Shown here piece after piece: positions 7,197-14,409 of a stretch of 14,886 bases of DNA. Each line of letters opens with the position of its first letter. Position 1 is the first letter of the stretch. Location of the stretch: contig CALFJE010000071.1 of assembly GCA_937877545.1 (NCBI GenBank), forward strand, positions 1-14,886, written 5' to 3'. Both the position numbers and the translations under genes were made by a program. Origin of the DNA: an uncultured Selenomonadales bacterium (GTDB lineage Bacteria; Bacillota; Negativicutes; Selenomonadales; Selenomonadaceae). The notes beneath the pieces are model-generated. The model did no database searches. It saw only the letters and a list, made by a program, of their open reading frames with translations, and was not told the DNA's origin.

Positions 7197-7227
7197 TTGA
7201 CATTATAAAAATTCGTGTTAGTATAAA
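7197..7227 (+). promoter_or_regulatory. Predicted codY promoter
   Basis: A consensus -35 TTGACA (7197-7202) is followed by TAGTAT (7219-7224, 16-bp spacer) or TATAAA (7222-7227, 19-bp spacer). Which -10 is used is uncertain. Either gives a leader of roughly 95 nt that contains the heptamer array. Confidence 0.6.
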
Positions 7228-7248
7228 CGTAGGATATTGAGCAAACCG

Positions 7249-7315
7249 GGGAGTAGGGAGTAGCCCAATCCCTATCCTAATCCCTAATCCCTAATCCCTA
7301 ATCCCTAATCCCTAA
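7249..7315 (+). repeat. Telomere-like heptamer array in the codY leader
   Basis: Four perfect CCCTAAT units and a final CCCTAA (7282-7315) are preceded by three 6-nt degenerate units (CCCAAT, CCCTAT, CCTAAT; 7264-7281). Directly before them, GGGAGTAGGGAGTAG (7249-7263) is nearly complementary to the array: GGGAGTAGGG pairs with CCCTAATCCC with one mismatch, in several alternative registers. The array runs straight into the codY Shine-Dalgarno sequence (AAGGAGG, 7314-7320). The minus strand has five GGG tracts spaced by ATTA, a canonical G-quadruplex pattern. Confidence 0.9.
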
Positions 7316-7327
7316 GGAGGTTTTTAC

Positions 7328-8077
7328 ATGACAACGCTTTTGGAGAAAACGAGGAAGATTAACAAGCTGCTCCAGCGTTCCGAAAATGTGGAGTACAGCG
7401 GCATCGCGAAGGTTTTGAGCAACGTCCTTGACGCCAACATTTACATTGCCAACCGCAAGGGCGACATTTACGGCTACACGCTCACCGACGAGGAAGACGC
7501 CGCCGCCGTTGCCGAAGCTCTTAGCAAGGATAAGTTCGTCGCGCCTTACGTTCGCTGGCTGAATCACTTCACCTCTACGCAGACCAATCCCGAAGGCTAC
7601 GCCGACGAATCGCCCGTGAGCGGCGAAAACATTTCCGTTGTCCCGATTTACGGCGTGGGGCGCAGAATCGGCACGCTGATTGTCGCCCGCCACGAGGAGA
7701 GTTTCACCGACGACGATTTGTTATTGGCGGAGTACGGCGCAACCGTCGTGGGTATGGAAATGCTCCGTGATCGCGCTGAGAAAATCGAGGAGGAGGCGCG
7801 TAAAAAGGCGACAGTCCAAATCGCGCTGGCGACCTTGAGCTATTCGGAGGCGGAGGCGGCGATTAACATTCTCGGCGAACTCGACGGCAACGAGGGGCTT
7901 CTTGTCGCGTCCAAAATCGCCGACCGCGTGGGCATTACCCGCTCCGTTATCGTCAACGCCTTGCGCAAGTTTGAATCGGCGGGCGTCATTGAGTCAAAAT
8001 CGCTCGGCATGAAGGGAACTTTTATCCGTATCAAAAACGAATACCTTATGGAGGAAGTTCAAAAGCTCCGCCGCTAA
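7328..8077 (+). CDS. codY: CodY, GTP- and branched-chain-amino-acid-sensing repressor
   Basis: CodY is a global regulator of Bacillota that represses amino-acid uptake and synthesis and stationary-phase genes when isoleucine, leucine, valine and GTP are plentiful. The 249-residue protein has the usual N-terminal GAF-type effector domain (about 1-155, opening LLEKTRKINKLLQ), a charged linker helix, and a C-terminal winged helix-turn-helix with the near-invariant run LLVASKIADRVGITRSVIVN (191-210) followed by ALRKFESAGVIESKSLGMKG. Length is about that of Bacillus CodY (259). ATG 7328 follows AAGGAGG at 7314-7320. Unlike in Bacillus, there is no xerC-clpQ-clpY upstream; the gene stands alone with a small unknown gene behind it. 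A CodY-box-like site sits at its own promoter. Confidence 0.96.
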   Translation: MTTLLEKTRKINKLLQRSENVEYSGIAKVLSNVLDANIYIANRKGDIYGYTLTDEEDAAAVAEALSKDKFVAPYVRWLNHFTSTQTNPEGYADESPVSGENISVVPIYGVGRRIGTLIVARHEESFTDDDLLLAEYGATVVGMEMLRDRAEKIEEEARKKATVQIALATLSYSEAEAAINILGELDGNEGLLVASKIADRVGITRSVIVNALRKFESAGVIESKSLGMKGTFIRIKNEYLMEEVQKLRR

Positions 8078-8096
8078 TTCTTAAGGAGGAAACTAC

Positions 8097-8411
8097 ATGG
8101 ACGCCAATTTAAAAATCGTCTTGGATCAGTACTTCGAGGGTGCCAAAAAGCTCAAGCCGAATTTCTTCGTGCCCGTGCGCGACAATCGCGTCATTGAGCC
8201 GCTTATCGACGCCGCCTTCAGCGAAACCGAGCCGAGTACGCTTATCGTGCCCGATCATCAAGAAATTTTCGAGGGCGACATCCTCGTCTATCCGAAGACG
8301 CGCCAATTCTGCTACGTCGACGACATCCGCCACATCACCGGCAAGGGTGTCTACCTCGTCCACTATCACACGAAGTATCAAATCAAGACGCAAACGCTTA
8401 TCGAAGATTAA
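8097..8411 (+). CDS. Small conserved-looking protein of unknown function
   Basis: I do not recognise this 104-residue protein. It has an N-terminal amphipathic helix (about 1-20), no signal peptide, no membrane segment and no cysteine cluster (one Cys, in RQFCYVDD). The rest alternates short hydrophobic strands with charged turns (TLIVPDH, GDILVYP, GKGVYLVHYH), suggesting a small beta-rich domain. A strong AAGGAGG precedes ATG 8097, and the gap to codY is only 19 bp, so it is very likely cotranscribed with codY and ends at the terminator at 8428-8460. Its link to CodY function, if any, is unknown. Confidence 0.75.
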   Translation: MDANLKIVLDQYFEGAKKLKPNFFVPVRDNRVIEPLIDAAFSETEPSTLIVPDHQEIFEGDILVYPKTRQFCYVDDIRHITGKGVYLVHYHTKYQIKTQTLIED

Positions 8412-8427
8412 AATCCGTTTTGCAATC

Positions 8428-8460
8428 AAAACCCCCTTCCGCTTTGGAGGGGGTTAATTT
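8428..8460 (+). terminator. Bidirectional terminator between the codY operon and gyrB
   Basis: AAAACCCCCTTCC pairs with GGAGGGGGTT around a short CGCTTT loop, followed by AATTTTT on the plus strand. It begins 17 nt after the stop of the small gene, and its minus-strand version starts right after the gyrB stop. Its core matches the hairpins at 6047-6069 and 14378-14398. Confidence 0.85.
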
Positions 8461-10485
8461 TTATATATCCAAATTTTTAACGAGGAGCGCGTTTTCCTCA
8501 ATGAACTGCCTGCGCGGAGCCACCTGGTCGCCCATGAGGATTGTAAAGAGTTCGTCGGCTTCCACGGCGTCGTTGACTTCCACGCGGAGCATTGTGCGCG
8601 TCATTGGATCCATCGTCGTTTCCCAAAGCTGTTCGGGATTCATTTCGCCCAAGCCCTTGTAGCGTTGAACCGTCGCGCCGTCGCGCCCGACCTCGTCAAG
8701 CTTGCGGGCAAGCTCTTCGTCGCTGTAAGTGTACCAGTGGCTTTTGCCCTTGCGTATCTGATACAGCGGCGGCTGCGCTATGAAAACGTGCCCGTGCTCA
8801 ACCAGCGGCTTCATATAGCGGTAAAAGAACGTAAGCAGGAGCGTCCGAATGTGCGCCCCGTCAACGTCCGCGTCCGTCATGATGATTATCTTGCCGTAGC
8901 GTCGCTTGCTAAGGTCGAAGTCGTCGCTGATACCCGTGCCGAACGCCGTTATCATCGTGCGAATCTCCGCGTTGGCAAAGATTTTATCGAGACGCGCCTT
9001 CTCCACGTTGAGAATCTTTCCGCGCAGAGGCAGGATAGCTTGAAAACGCCTGTCGCGCCCCTGCTTAGCGGAGCCGCCCGCGCTGTCGCCCTCCACGATA
9101 TAAATCTCCGCCTTGTCCGGGTCTTTGACGGAACAATCCGCCAGCTTGCCGGGCAAACTCGAAACTTCCAGCGCATTTTTACGACGGGTAAGTTCGCGGG
9201 CTTTACGAGCCGCCTCACGCGCACGAGCCGCCATTACCGCCTTTTCCAAAATCTGCTTCGTGACGGCGGGATTTTCCTCGAAGAATTCGCTTAAGCTTTC
9301 GTTGACGACCGCATTGACCAGCGAACGAATTTCCACGTTGCCGAGCTTAGTCTTCGTCTGCCCCTCGAATTGCGGATTGTGGAGCTTGACGCTGATAACC
9401 GCCGTCAAACCTTCGCGCACGTCCTCGCCGCTTAAGGTGCTGTCGTTGCTCTTAAGGAGATTGTGGCGTTTGGCAAATTCGTTGGCGACTTTGGTTAGCG
9501 CGGTCTTGAAGCCGACGAGGTGCATGCCGCCCTCCTCGGTGTTGATGTTGTTGACGTAGCTGAAAATATTTTCCTGATAGCTGTCGGTGTATTGCATGGC
9601 GACTTCGACAACGGCGTCGTCGCGGCGACCGTTGAAGTAAATCGGCGCGGGGTTGAGCTTTTCCTTCTTGCGGTTGAGGTGCTCGACGAAAGACTTAATA
9701 CCGCCGTCGAAGTGGAAAGTCCGTTCCTCGCCGCCCTCGCGCTTATCGGCAAGCGTTATCGTAATGCCGCTGTTCAAAAACGCCAATTCGCGGAGCCGGT
9801 GCTTTAGCGTGTCAAAGTTAAATTCGGTGACGGTAAAAATCTCGTCGTCGGGCAGGAAATGAACCGTGGTGCCGGTATCCTGCGCGGAGCCGATAACTTC
9901 AAGCGGGCTGACGGTCTCGCCGCGTGAAAACGCTATCCGATAAATTTTGCCGTCTCGCTTGACTTCGACCTCCATAGACTTGCTTAGGGCATTGACGACG
10001 CTGACGCCCACGCCGTGCAGTCCGCCGCTGACCTTGTAGCCGCCGTCGCCGAATTTACCGCCCGCGTGCAGGACAGTCAACACGACCTCGACGGCGGGCT
10101 TGCCGCTCTCGTGCATGTCGACGGGAATTCCGCGCCCGTTATCGCTGACGGTTATCGAATTATCCGCCTCAATCGTGACTTTAATATCGGTGCAGAAACC
10201 CGCCAACGCCTCGTCAATGGAATTGTCGACGACCTCGTAAACCAGATGGTGCAAGCCGCGTTCGCTCGTGGAGCCAATGTACATGCCGGGGCGAAGGCGC
10301 ACAGCCTCCAAGCCCTCCAGGATTTGAATTTGATCTGCGCTGTAGTCGCCCTCGACCGCCTCGACCTGCGCGGAAGCCTCGTCGAAGTGAACCTCTATAT
10401 CCTCGTCCTCCGCAGGAACGGCGTCGGGCAATTCGCTTTCGGGCTTGTCGCCGATGTCTTCAGTGTGAATTTTCTTGTCGTCCAA
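8461..10485 (-). CDS. gyrB: DNA gyrase subunit B
   Basis: GyrB is the ATPase subunit of DNA gyrase. From the chosen start it has 674 residues: a GHKL ATPase domain with EVVDNSIDEALAG and GGLHGVGVSVVN, a transducer domain, and a TOPRIM domain with EGDSAGGSA (465-473) and TDADVDGAH (537-545), ending in the usual GyrB tail RRQFIEENALLVKNLDI. It differs from typical GyrB by an acidic N-terminal extension of about 47 residues (18 D/E, few basic) before YSADQIQILEGLEAVR. I place the start at TTG 10485, 8 nt after GGAGG at 10498-10494; the earlier in-frame TTG at 10500 is part of that Shine-Dalgarno region. No dnaA, recF or gyrA is beside it; it diverges from guaA. Confidence 0.95.
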   Translation of the reverse strand: MDDKKIHTEDIGDKPESELPDAVPAEDEDIEVHFDEASAQVEAVEGDYSADQIQILEGLEAVRLRPGMYIGSTSERGLHHLVYEVVDNSIDEALAGFCTDIKVTIEADNSITVSDNGRGIPVDMHESGKPAVEVVLTVLHAGGKFGDGGYKVSGGLHGVGVSVVNALSKSMEVEVKRDGKIYRIAFSRGETVSPLEVIGSAQDTGTTVHFLPDDEIFTVTEFNFDTLKHRLRELAFLNSGITITLADKREGGEERTFHFDGGIKSFVEHLNRKKEKLNPAPIYFNGRRDDAVVEVAMQYTDSYQENIFSYVNNINTEEGGMHLVGFKTALTKVANEFAKRHNLLKSNDSTLSGEDVREGLTAVISVKLHNPQFEGQTKTKLGNVEIRSLVNAVVNESLSEFFEENPAVTKQILEKAVMAARAREAARKARELTRRKNALEVSSLPGKLADCSVKDPDKAEIYIVEGDSAGGSAKQGRDRRFQAILPLRGKILNVEKARLDKIFANAEIRTMITAFGTGISDDFDLSKRRYGKIIIMTDADVDGAHIRTLLLTFFYRYMKPLVEHGHVFIAQPPLYQIRKGKSHWYTYSDEELARKLDEVGRDGATVQRYKGLGEMNPEQLWETTMDPMTRTMLRVEVNDAVEADELFTILMGDQVAPRRQFIEENALLVKNLDI

Positions 10486-10509
10486 AGTGTTTACCTCCAA
10501 TCTGCAGGC

Positions 10510-10538
10510 AGTCTAACACAAAAAGCCCCGCGTGACAA
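10510..10538 (-). promoter_or_regulatory. Predicted gyrB promoter
   Basis: On the minus strand TTGTCA (10538-10533) and TAGACT (10515-10510) are 17 bp apart. Its -35 overlaps the -35 of the divergent guaA promoter. Confidence 0.5.
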
Positions 10539-10561
10539 CAAAGCCGCCTTTGGTCTATAAT
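10532..10561 (+). promoter_or_regulatory. Predicted guaA-mqnA promoter
   Basis: GTGACA (10532-10537) and a perfect TATAAT (10556-10561) are 18 bp apart. The leader would be only about 20 nt, which leaves no room for a purine riboswitch. Confidence 0.7.
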
Positions 10562-10588
10562 GGGCAAAAATTCTTGGGAGGTCTGGAA

Positions 10589-12103
10589 ATGATTCTGGTC
10601 TTGGATTTCGGCGGGCAATACAATCAGCTGATAGCGCGGCGGGTGCGCGAGGAACACGTCTATTGCGAAGTGCACACGGCGTTGAGCATGGAAAAAATTC
10701 GTGCGCTCCGCCCCGAAGGCATCATCTTGACGGGCGGACCTCAAAGCGTTTACAAGGCGGATTCGCTCCTGCCGCCGGCGGAGATTTTCAACTTGGGCGT
10801 GCCGGTGCTGGGCATATGCTACGGTGCGCAGGCTATGGCTCACGTCCTGGGCGGCAACGTCGCGCCCGCGCAGATTAGCGAATACGGCAAGACCGAGGTT
10901 GAAGTTATCGGCGCGTCGGAGCTGTTTAAGGGCGTCGAAAAAAAATCCGTCGCGTGGATGAGCCATACCGACAGAATCGTTGACGTGCCCGAAGGTTTTA
11001 TCGTGACCGCTCAAAGCCGCGATTGTCCGATAGCCGCCGCCGAAAATCCTGCGCGGAAGCTTTACGCCGTGCAATTCCACCCCGAAGTTGTTCACACCGT
11101 CGAGGGCAGGAAGATTTTCGCGAACTTCGTCGACCTCTGCGGTTGCGCCCGCGATTGGCAAATGAGTTCGTTCGTCGCCGATACCGTTAAAAATCTCAAG
11201 GCTAAGATTGGCGGCGGGAAAGTCCTCTGCGCGTTGAGCGGCGGCGTCGATTCGAGCGTGGCGGCGGCTCTGCTCAGTAAGGCTGTCGGCAAAAATCTTA
11301 CCTGCGTTTTCGTTGACCACGGGCTTTTACGCAAAAACGAGGCGGCGGAAGTCGAAGCGGTCTTCAGCAGGTTTGACTTGAACTTTATCAAAATCGACGC
11401 GGGCGAAAGATTTTTGGGCAAGTTGAGCGGCGTGGTTGAGCCTGAACGCAAGCGCAAGATTATCGGCGAGGAATTTATCCGCGTGTTCGAGGAGGTCGCC
11501 CGTCAAATCGGCGCGGTCGATTATCTTGTCCAGGGCACGATTTATCCCGACGTCATCGAGAGCGGCTTGGGCAAATCGGCGGTTATCAAGTCTCATCACA
11601 ACGTTGGCGGCTTGCCCGATTTCGTGGACTTCAAGGAGATTGTGGAGCCGTTGCGCTTGCTGTTCAAAGACGAGGTTCGTCAAGCCGGGCGCGAATTGGG
11701 CTTGCCGGAGCACATCGTTAATCGTCAACCGTTCCCCGGACCGGGCTTGGGCATTCGGATAATCGGCGAGGTCACGGCGGAAAAAGTTAAGCTTGTGCAG
11801 GACGCCGACGCCATTTATCGCGAGGAGGTTGCCCGCGCAGGTGTCGATAAGGATTTGGCGCAATACTTCGCCGCGCTGACGAATATGCGTTCGGTGGGCG
11901 TCATGGGTGACGGGCGCACCTACGACTACGCGATTGCCCTGCGTGCCGTGTTGACGAGCGACTTCATGACGGCTGAGGCGGCGCAAATCCCCTGGGACGT
12001 TTTGAGCCGCACCGCCAATCGTATCGTCAACGAGGTTAAGGGCGTCAACCGCGTGCTTTACGACTGCACGAGCAAGCCGCCCGCGACGATTGAGTTTGAA
12101 TAA
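10589..12103 (+). CDS. guaA: GMP synthase (glutamine-hydrolysing)
   Basis: GuaA converts XMP to GMP using ATP and glutamine, the last step of de novo guanine nucleotide synthesis. The 504-residue protein has a class I glutamine amidotransferase domain with GGPQSVY, nucleophile Cys77 in GICYGAQ, and H164/E166 in QFHPEV. An ATP-pyrophosphatase domain follows with the P-loop SGGVDSS (217-223), then the C-terminal dimerisation domain ending RVLYDCTSKPPATIEFE. All key residues are present and the length is typical. ATG 10589 follows GGGAGG (10576-10581); the in-frame ATG at 10532 lies within the promoter and would add 19 unrelated residues. The stop is 13 bp before mqnA, so the two are cotranscribed. 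GTP is a CodY effector, a loose functional link to the neighbourhood. Confidence 0.97.
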   Translation: MILVLDFGGQYNQLIARRVREEHVYCEVHTALSMEKIRALRPEGIILTGGPQSVYKADSLLPPAEIFNLGVPVLGICYGAQAMAHVLGGNVAPAQISEYGKTEVEVIGASELFKGVEKKSVAWMSHTDRIVDVPEGFIVTAQSRDCPIAAAENPARKLYAVQFHPEVVHTVEGRKIFANFVDLCGCARDWQMSSFVADTVKNLKAKIGGGKVLCALSGGVDSSVAAALLSKAVGKNLTCVFVDHGLLRKNEAAEVEAVFSRFDLNFIKIDAGERFLGKLSGVVEPERKRKIIGEEFIRVFEEVARQIGAVDYLVQGTIYPDVIESGLGKSAVIKSHHNVGGLPDFVDFKEIVEPLRLLFKDEVRQAGRELGLPEHIVNRQPFPGPGLGIRIIGEVTAEKVKLVQDADAIYREEVARAGVDKDLAQYFAALTNMRSVGVMGDGRTYDYAIALRAVLTSDFMTAEAAQIPWDVLSRTANRIVNEVKGVNRVLYDCTSKPPATIEFE

Positions 12104-12116
12104 CGGGGGCGAGTGC

Positions 12117-12944
12117 ATGAGTCCGATTGTCGGGCATATAAATTTTTTGAACGTCCTGCCGCTCAATTACGGCTATCAGCACACCGCGCAGGATTTGCAA
12201 ATCGTTTACGGCGTGCCGACGTTCCTAAACGGCGAGCTGAACGCGGGGCGCATCGACCTCAGTAACATCTCTTCGATTGAATACGCCCGTCACAGCGGCG
12301 AGCTTTTGATTTTGCCGAAACTTTGCGTCCGCGCAGATAACGACGTGACGAGTATCGTATTGGTATCACGCAAGCCGCTTGAACGGCTCCGCGACGATAG
12401 AGTTATCTTAACGTCGAAGTCGGCAACAGCGCAGTGCTTGCTGAAAATAATCCTGCATGACGGCTACGACGCCAAGCCGCGCTACGAGACGCGAACGGTT
12501 ACGGTCGATAAGCCCGTGGACGACGACGCCTCTGCCGCCCTGCTTATCGGCGACGACGCGCTGTTTGTGTACCTGCACAAGCCGCAAAATTTTTACGTGT
12601 ACGATTTGGGTTGTGAATGGCGCAAGCTCACGGGCAAGCAGATGGTCTACGCGCTTTGGACTGTGCGAAAAAAATACGCCGCCGAGGAGCCTGCGCTCCT
12701 GCAAGTGACGTATGATAAGATTGTCCGCGCCTTTGAATACGGATTAGAACATAAAGCCGCCGCGATTGAATCGGTGTTGGCGGCTAAGCCGTTCACGTTC
12801 GCGGAGCTGGATAAATATTTGGGCGGCGTCATCAAGTGGGATTTGACGGCGGAGGCTGTCGAGGCTTTGAAGCTGTATTATCGGAAAGCCGCCGCGTTGA
12901 AACTTATCGACGCCGAACCCGAATTAAATTTTGTCACGCCGTAA
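12117..12944 (+). CDS. mqnA: Chorismate dehydratase MqnA (futalosine pathway)
   Basis: MqnA dehydrates chorismate to 3-[(1-carboxyvinyl)oxy]benzoate, the first step of the futalosine route to menaquinone. The 275-residue protein has the two-lobed periplasmic-binding-protein-like fold of the MqnA/MqnD family. Recognisable family blocks are GHINFLNVLPLNYG (6-19), NAGRIDLSNISSIEYARH, LTSKSATAQCLLKIIL, AALLIGDDAL and YDLGCEWRKLTGKQMVYALW. The order and spacing fit MqnA better than MqnD, but I rely on memory of the family. ATG 12117 has a weak GGGGGCGAG upstream; an in-frame TTG at 12090 lies inside guaA and is less likely. No other mqn gene is in the window. The 3' end overlaps the convergent YjiH-type gene by 11 bp. 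Confidence 0.88.
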   Translation: MSPIVGHINFLNVLPLNYGYQHTAQDLQIVYGVPTFLNGELNAGRIDLSNISSIEYARHSGELLILPKLCVRADNDVTSIVLVSRKPLERLRDDRVILTSKSATAQCLLKIILHDGYDAKPRYETRTVTVDKPVDDDASAALLIGDDALFVYLHKPQNFYVYDLGCEWRKLTGKQMVYALWTVRKKYAAEEPALLQVTYDKIVRAFEYGLEHKAAAIESVLAAKPFTFAELDKYLGGVIKWDLTAEAVEALKLYYRKAAALKLIDAEPELNFVTP

Positions 12945-13185
12945 AGAACATGTGCGCCACCGGAGCCGCAATTAACAGGCTGATAATCGTGCGCTCCAGG
13001 AACAGGATAAACAGTTCGGGCAGGTTGACGGGGATTTTCGAGCCGAGGATAAGCCCGCCGACCTCCGACAGGTAAATCAGTTGCGTGACCGAGATAACCG
13101 CCACGATAAATTTTGCCATGGGGCTGGTAATCGTTCCTGCCGCCAACACCGACGGCGTGAACATGTCCGTGAAGCCGACAATCAT
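12934..13185 (-). CDS. C-terminal fragment of the frameshifted YjiH-type protein
   Basis: These 83 codons, starting at an ATG that overlaps the upstream stop as ATGA, encode the last part of the YjiH-type protein (DMFTPSVLAAG, TQLIYLSEVGGL, then a hydrophobic final helix). No Shine-Dalgarno sequence precedes the ATG, so separate translation would depend on coupling to the upstream frame. It is best read as the tail of the same gene. The last 11 bp overlap the convergent mqnA. Confidence 0.6.
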   Translation of the reverse strand: MIVGFTDMFTPSVLAAGTITSPMAKFIVAVISVTQLIYLSEVGGLILGSKIPVNLPELFILFLERTIISLLIAAPVAHMFFTA

Positions 13186-14294
13186 CGTTTTGGAGACTGC
13201 GGCACGTCAAGCAACTGCAACAGTGGCAGGAACGGCAAGCCCAGCGTGTCAAAAATCGTCGTGTGATTCGCCAAGACCAATGCCAACGTCCCTATGCACA
13301 TGACGACCGGCAACACGCCGAACCACATGCCCGCCGCGTTTTTGAAGGCACCTTCCATGAACTGTTCAAGCCCGCCGTGTTCAGCCACGCGCTCGCGAGC
13401 CAACGCAATGCCGTATTGAAACGAACTCGTGTAACCTTCGGGCAAGCTTTCGCCCATTGCCTTGCCCTCGACAAGGTACTCGTCCTTTTTGAGGCTGAGC
13501 GGCGGGATTCGCGGCAAGATTAACGCGCAGACGATACCTATCGCGCAAATCAGCAGGTAGTACAGCCCGAAATATTCCATTAAGTCAACCTGCGCCAACA
13601 CCACGATTGAAAACGTAATCGACACGGCGGAGAACGTCGTAGAGATAATCGCCGCCTCGCGCTTTGAATAGTAGCCGCCTTCGTATTGGTTGGCGGTCAG
13701 CATGACGCCCAAAGTACCGTCGCCAATCCACGACGTGATACAGTCGACGGCGGCGCGACCCGGTATCGTGAACAGCGGGCGCATTACTTTGGTCAGCATT
13801 GCCCCGATAAATTCAAGCAACCCGAAGTCCAACAGTAACGGCAACAGCAACCCCGCCAGTAAGAAAATTACCACGAGGACGCTCAGCAAGTCGTTAAGCA
13901 CAAAGCCGCCGTTATCGCCGCTGGTTATCAAGCCTATCGTGCTGTCGGGATTATCCGCGTCGATGCCCAGATACGTCAGCCAAATGAACACCGCGCCCAT
14001 TATCCGAATCACGACCCAAATCGCCGTCGTCGAAAACGTGTTGGCGACAATCGGGTAGGTGGCGATAAAATTCGGCTTGCCGAGGAAAATCACGCCCAGT
14101 ATCGCCGAAATCGTCACGATACCCACGCATAATGCCGGCAACAGCTCGCCTATCGCGCCGCTTATCATGTCCGCCACGATTTTAACGACGATTGTCCAGC
14201 TCCCGTCGTATTGCACGGGTATCATGAACAGGATTATCCCCACGATTGACGGCACCAGAAAGCCCGCCAGTGAACCTTGTTGTTTGCCTTCCAT
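12934..14294 (-). pseudogene. YjiH-type nucleoside-recognition (Gate) membrane protein, frameshifted
   Basis: The gene encodes a multi-helix inner-membrane protein of the YjiH / nucleoside-recognition (Gate) domain family; its substrate is not established. It starts at ATG 14294 after GAGGAGG and reads for 370 codons through the conserved TSWIGDGTLGVMLTANQYEGGYYSKRE block and LPFLPLLQLLDVP, then leaves the family pattern and stops at 13182-13184. The rest continues in the -1 frame as AVSKT-MIVGFTDMFTPSVLAA to a stop at 12934-12936. The shift lies between 13186 and 13202. Joined, the product would be about 453 residues, the usual family length. It may be a recent pseudogene, a sequencing error, or expressed by frameshifting or stop-start coupling, since stop and next ATG overlap as ATGA. 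Confidence 0.8.
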
Positions 14295-14331
14295 TTCAAA
14301 CCTCCTCAGGTATCAGCATTAAAACCGAATC

Positions 14332-14359
14332 ATTATAGCACTAATCGGACGCGTTTCAA
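14332..14359 (-). promoter_or_regulatory. Predicted promoter of the YjiH-type gene
   Basis: On the minus strand TTGAAA (14359-14354) and a perfect TATAAT (14337-14332) are 16 bp apart. The leader would be about 30 nt. Confidence 0.65.
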
Positions 14360-14371
14360 TAAACAACCACA

Positions 14372-14403
14372 AAAAATCCCCCTCCGAATCGGAAGGGGAT
14401 TTA
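14372..14403 (-). terminator. Terminator of the RTX-type gene
   Basis: On the minus strand AAATCCCCTTCCGA pairs with TCGGAGGGGGATTT (one wobble), followed by a TTTTTT run. It begins about 20 nt past the RTX-type stop. It shares its core with the hairpins at 6047-6069 and 8432-8453. Confidence 0.85.
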
Positions 14404-14409
14404 AAAGCT

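Noticed and set aside
7264..7315. CRISPR array
   Set aside because: The units are 6-7 nt in head-to-tail order with no spacers, and no cas gene is present.
10486..10500. TTG at 10500 as the gyrB start
   Set aside because: It overlaps GGAGG, which is correctly spaced for TTG 10485.
10562..10588. Purine or other riboswitch before guaA
   Set aside because: The predicted leader is only about 20 nt, too short for any known riboswitch aptamer.
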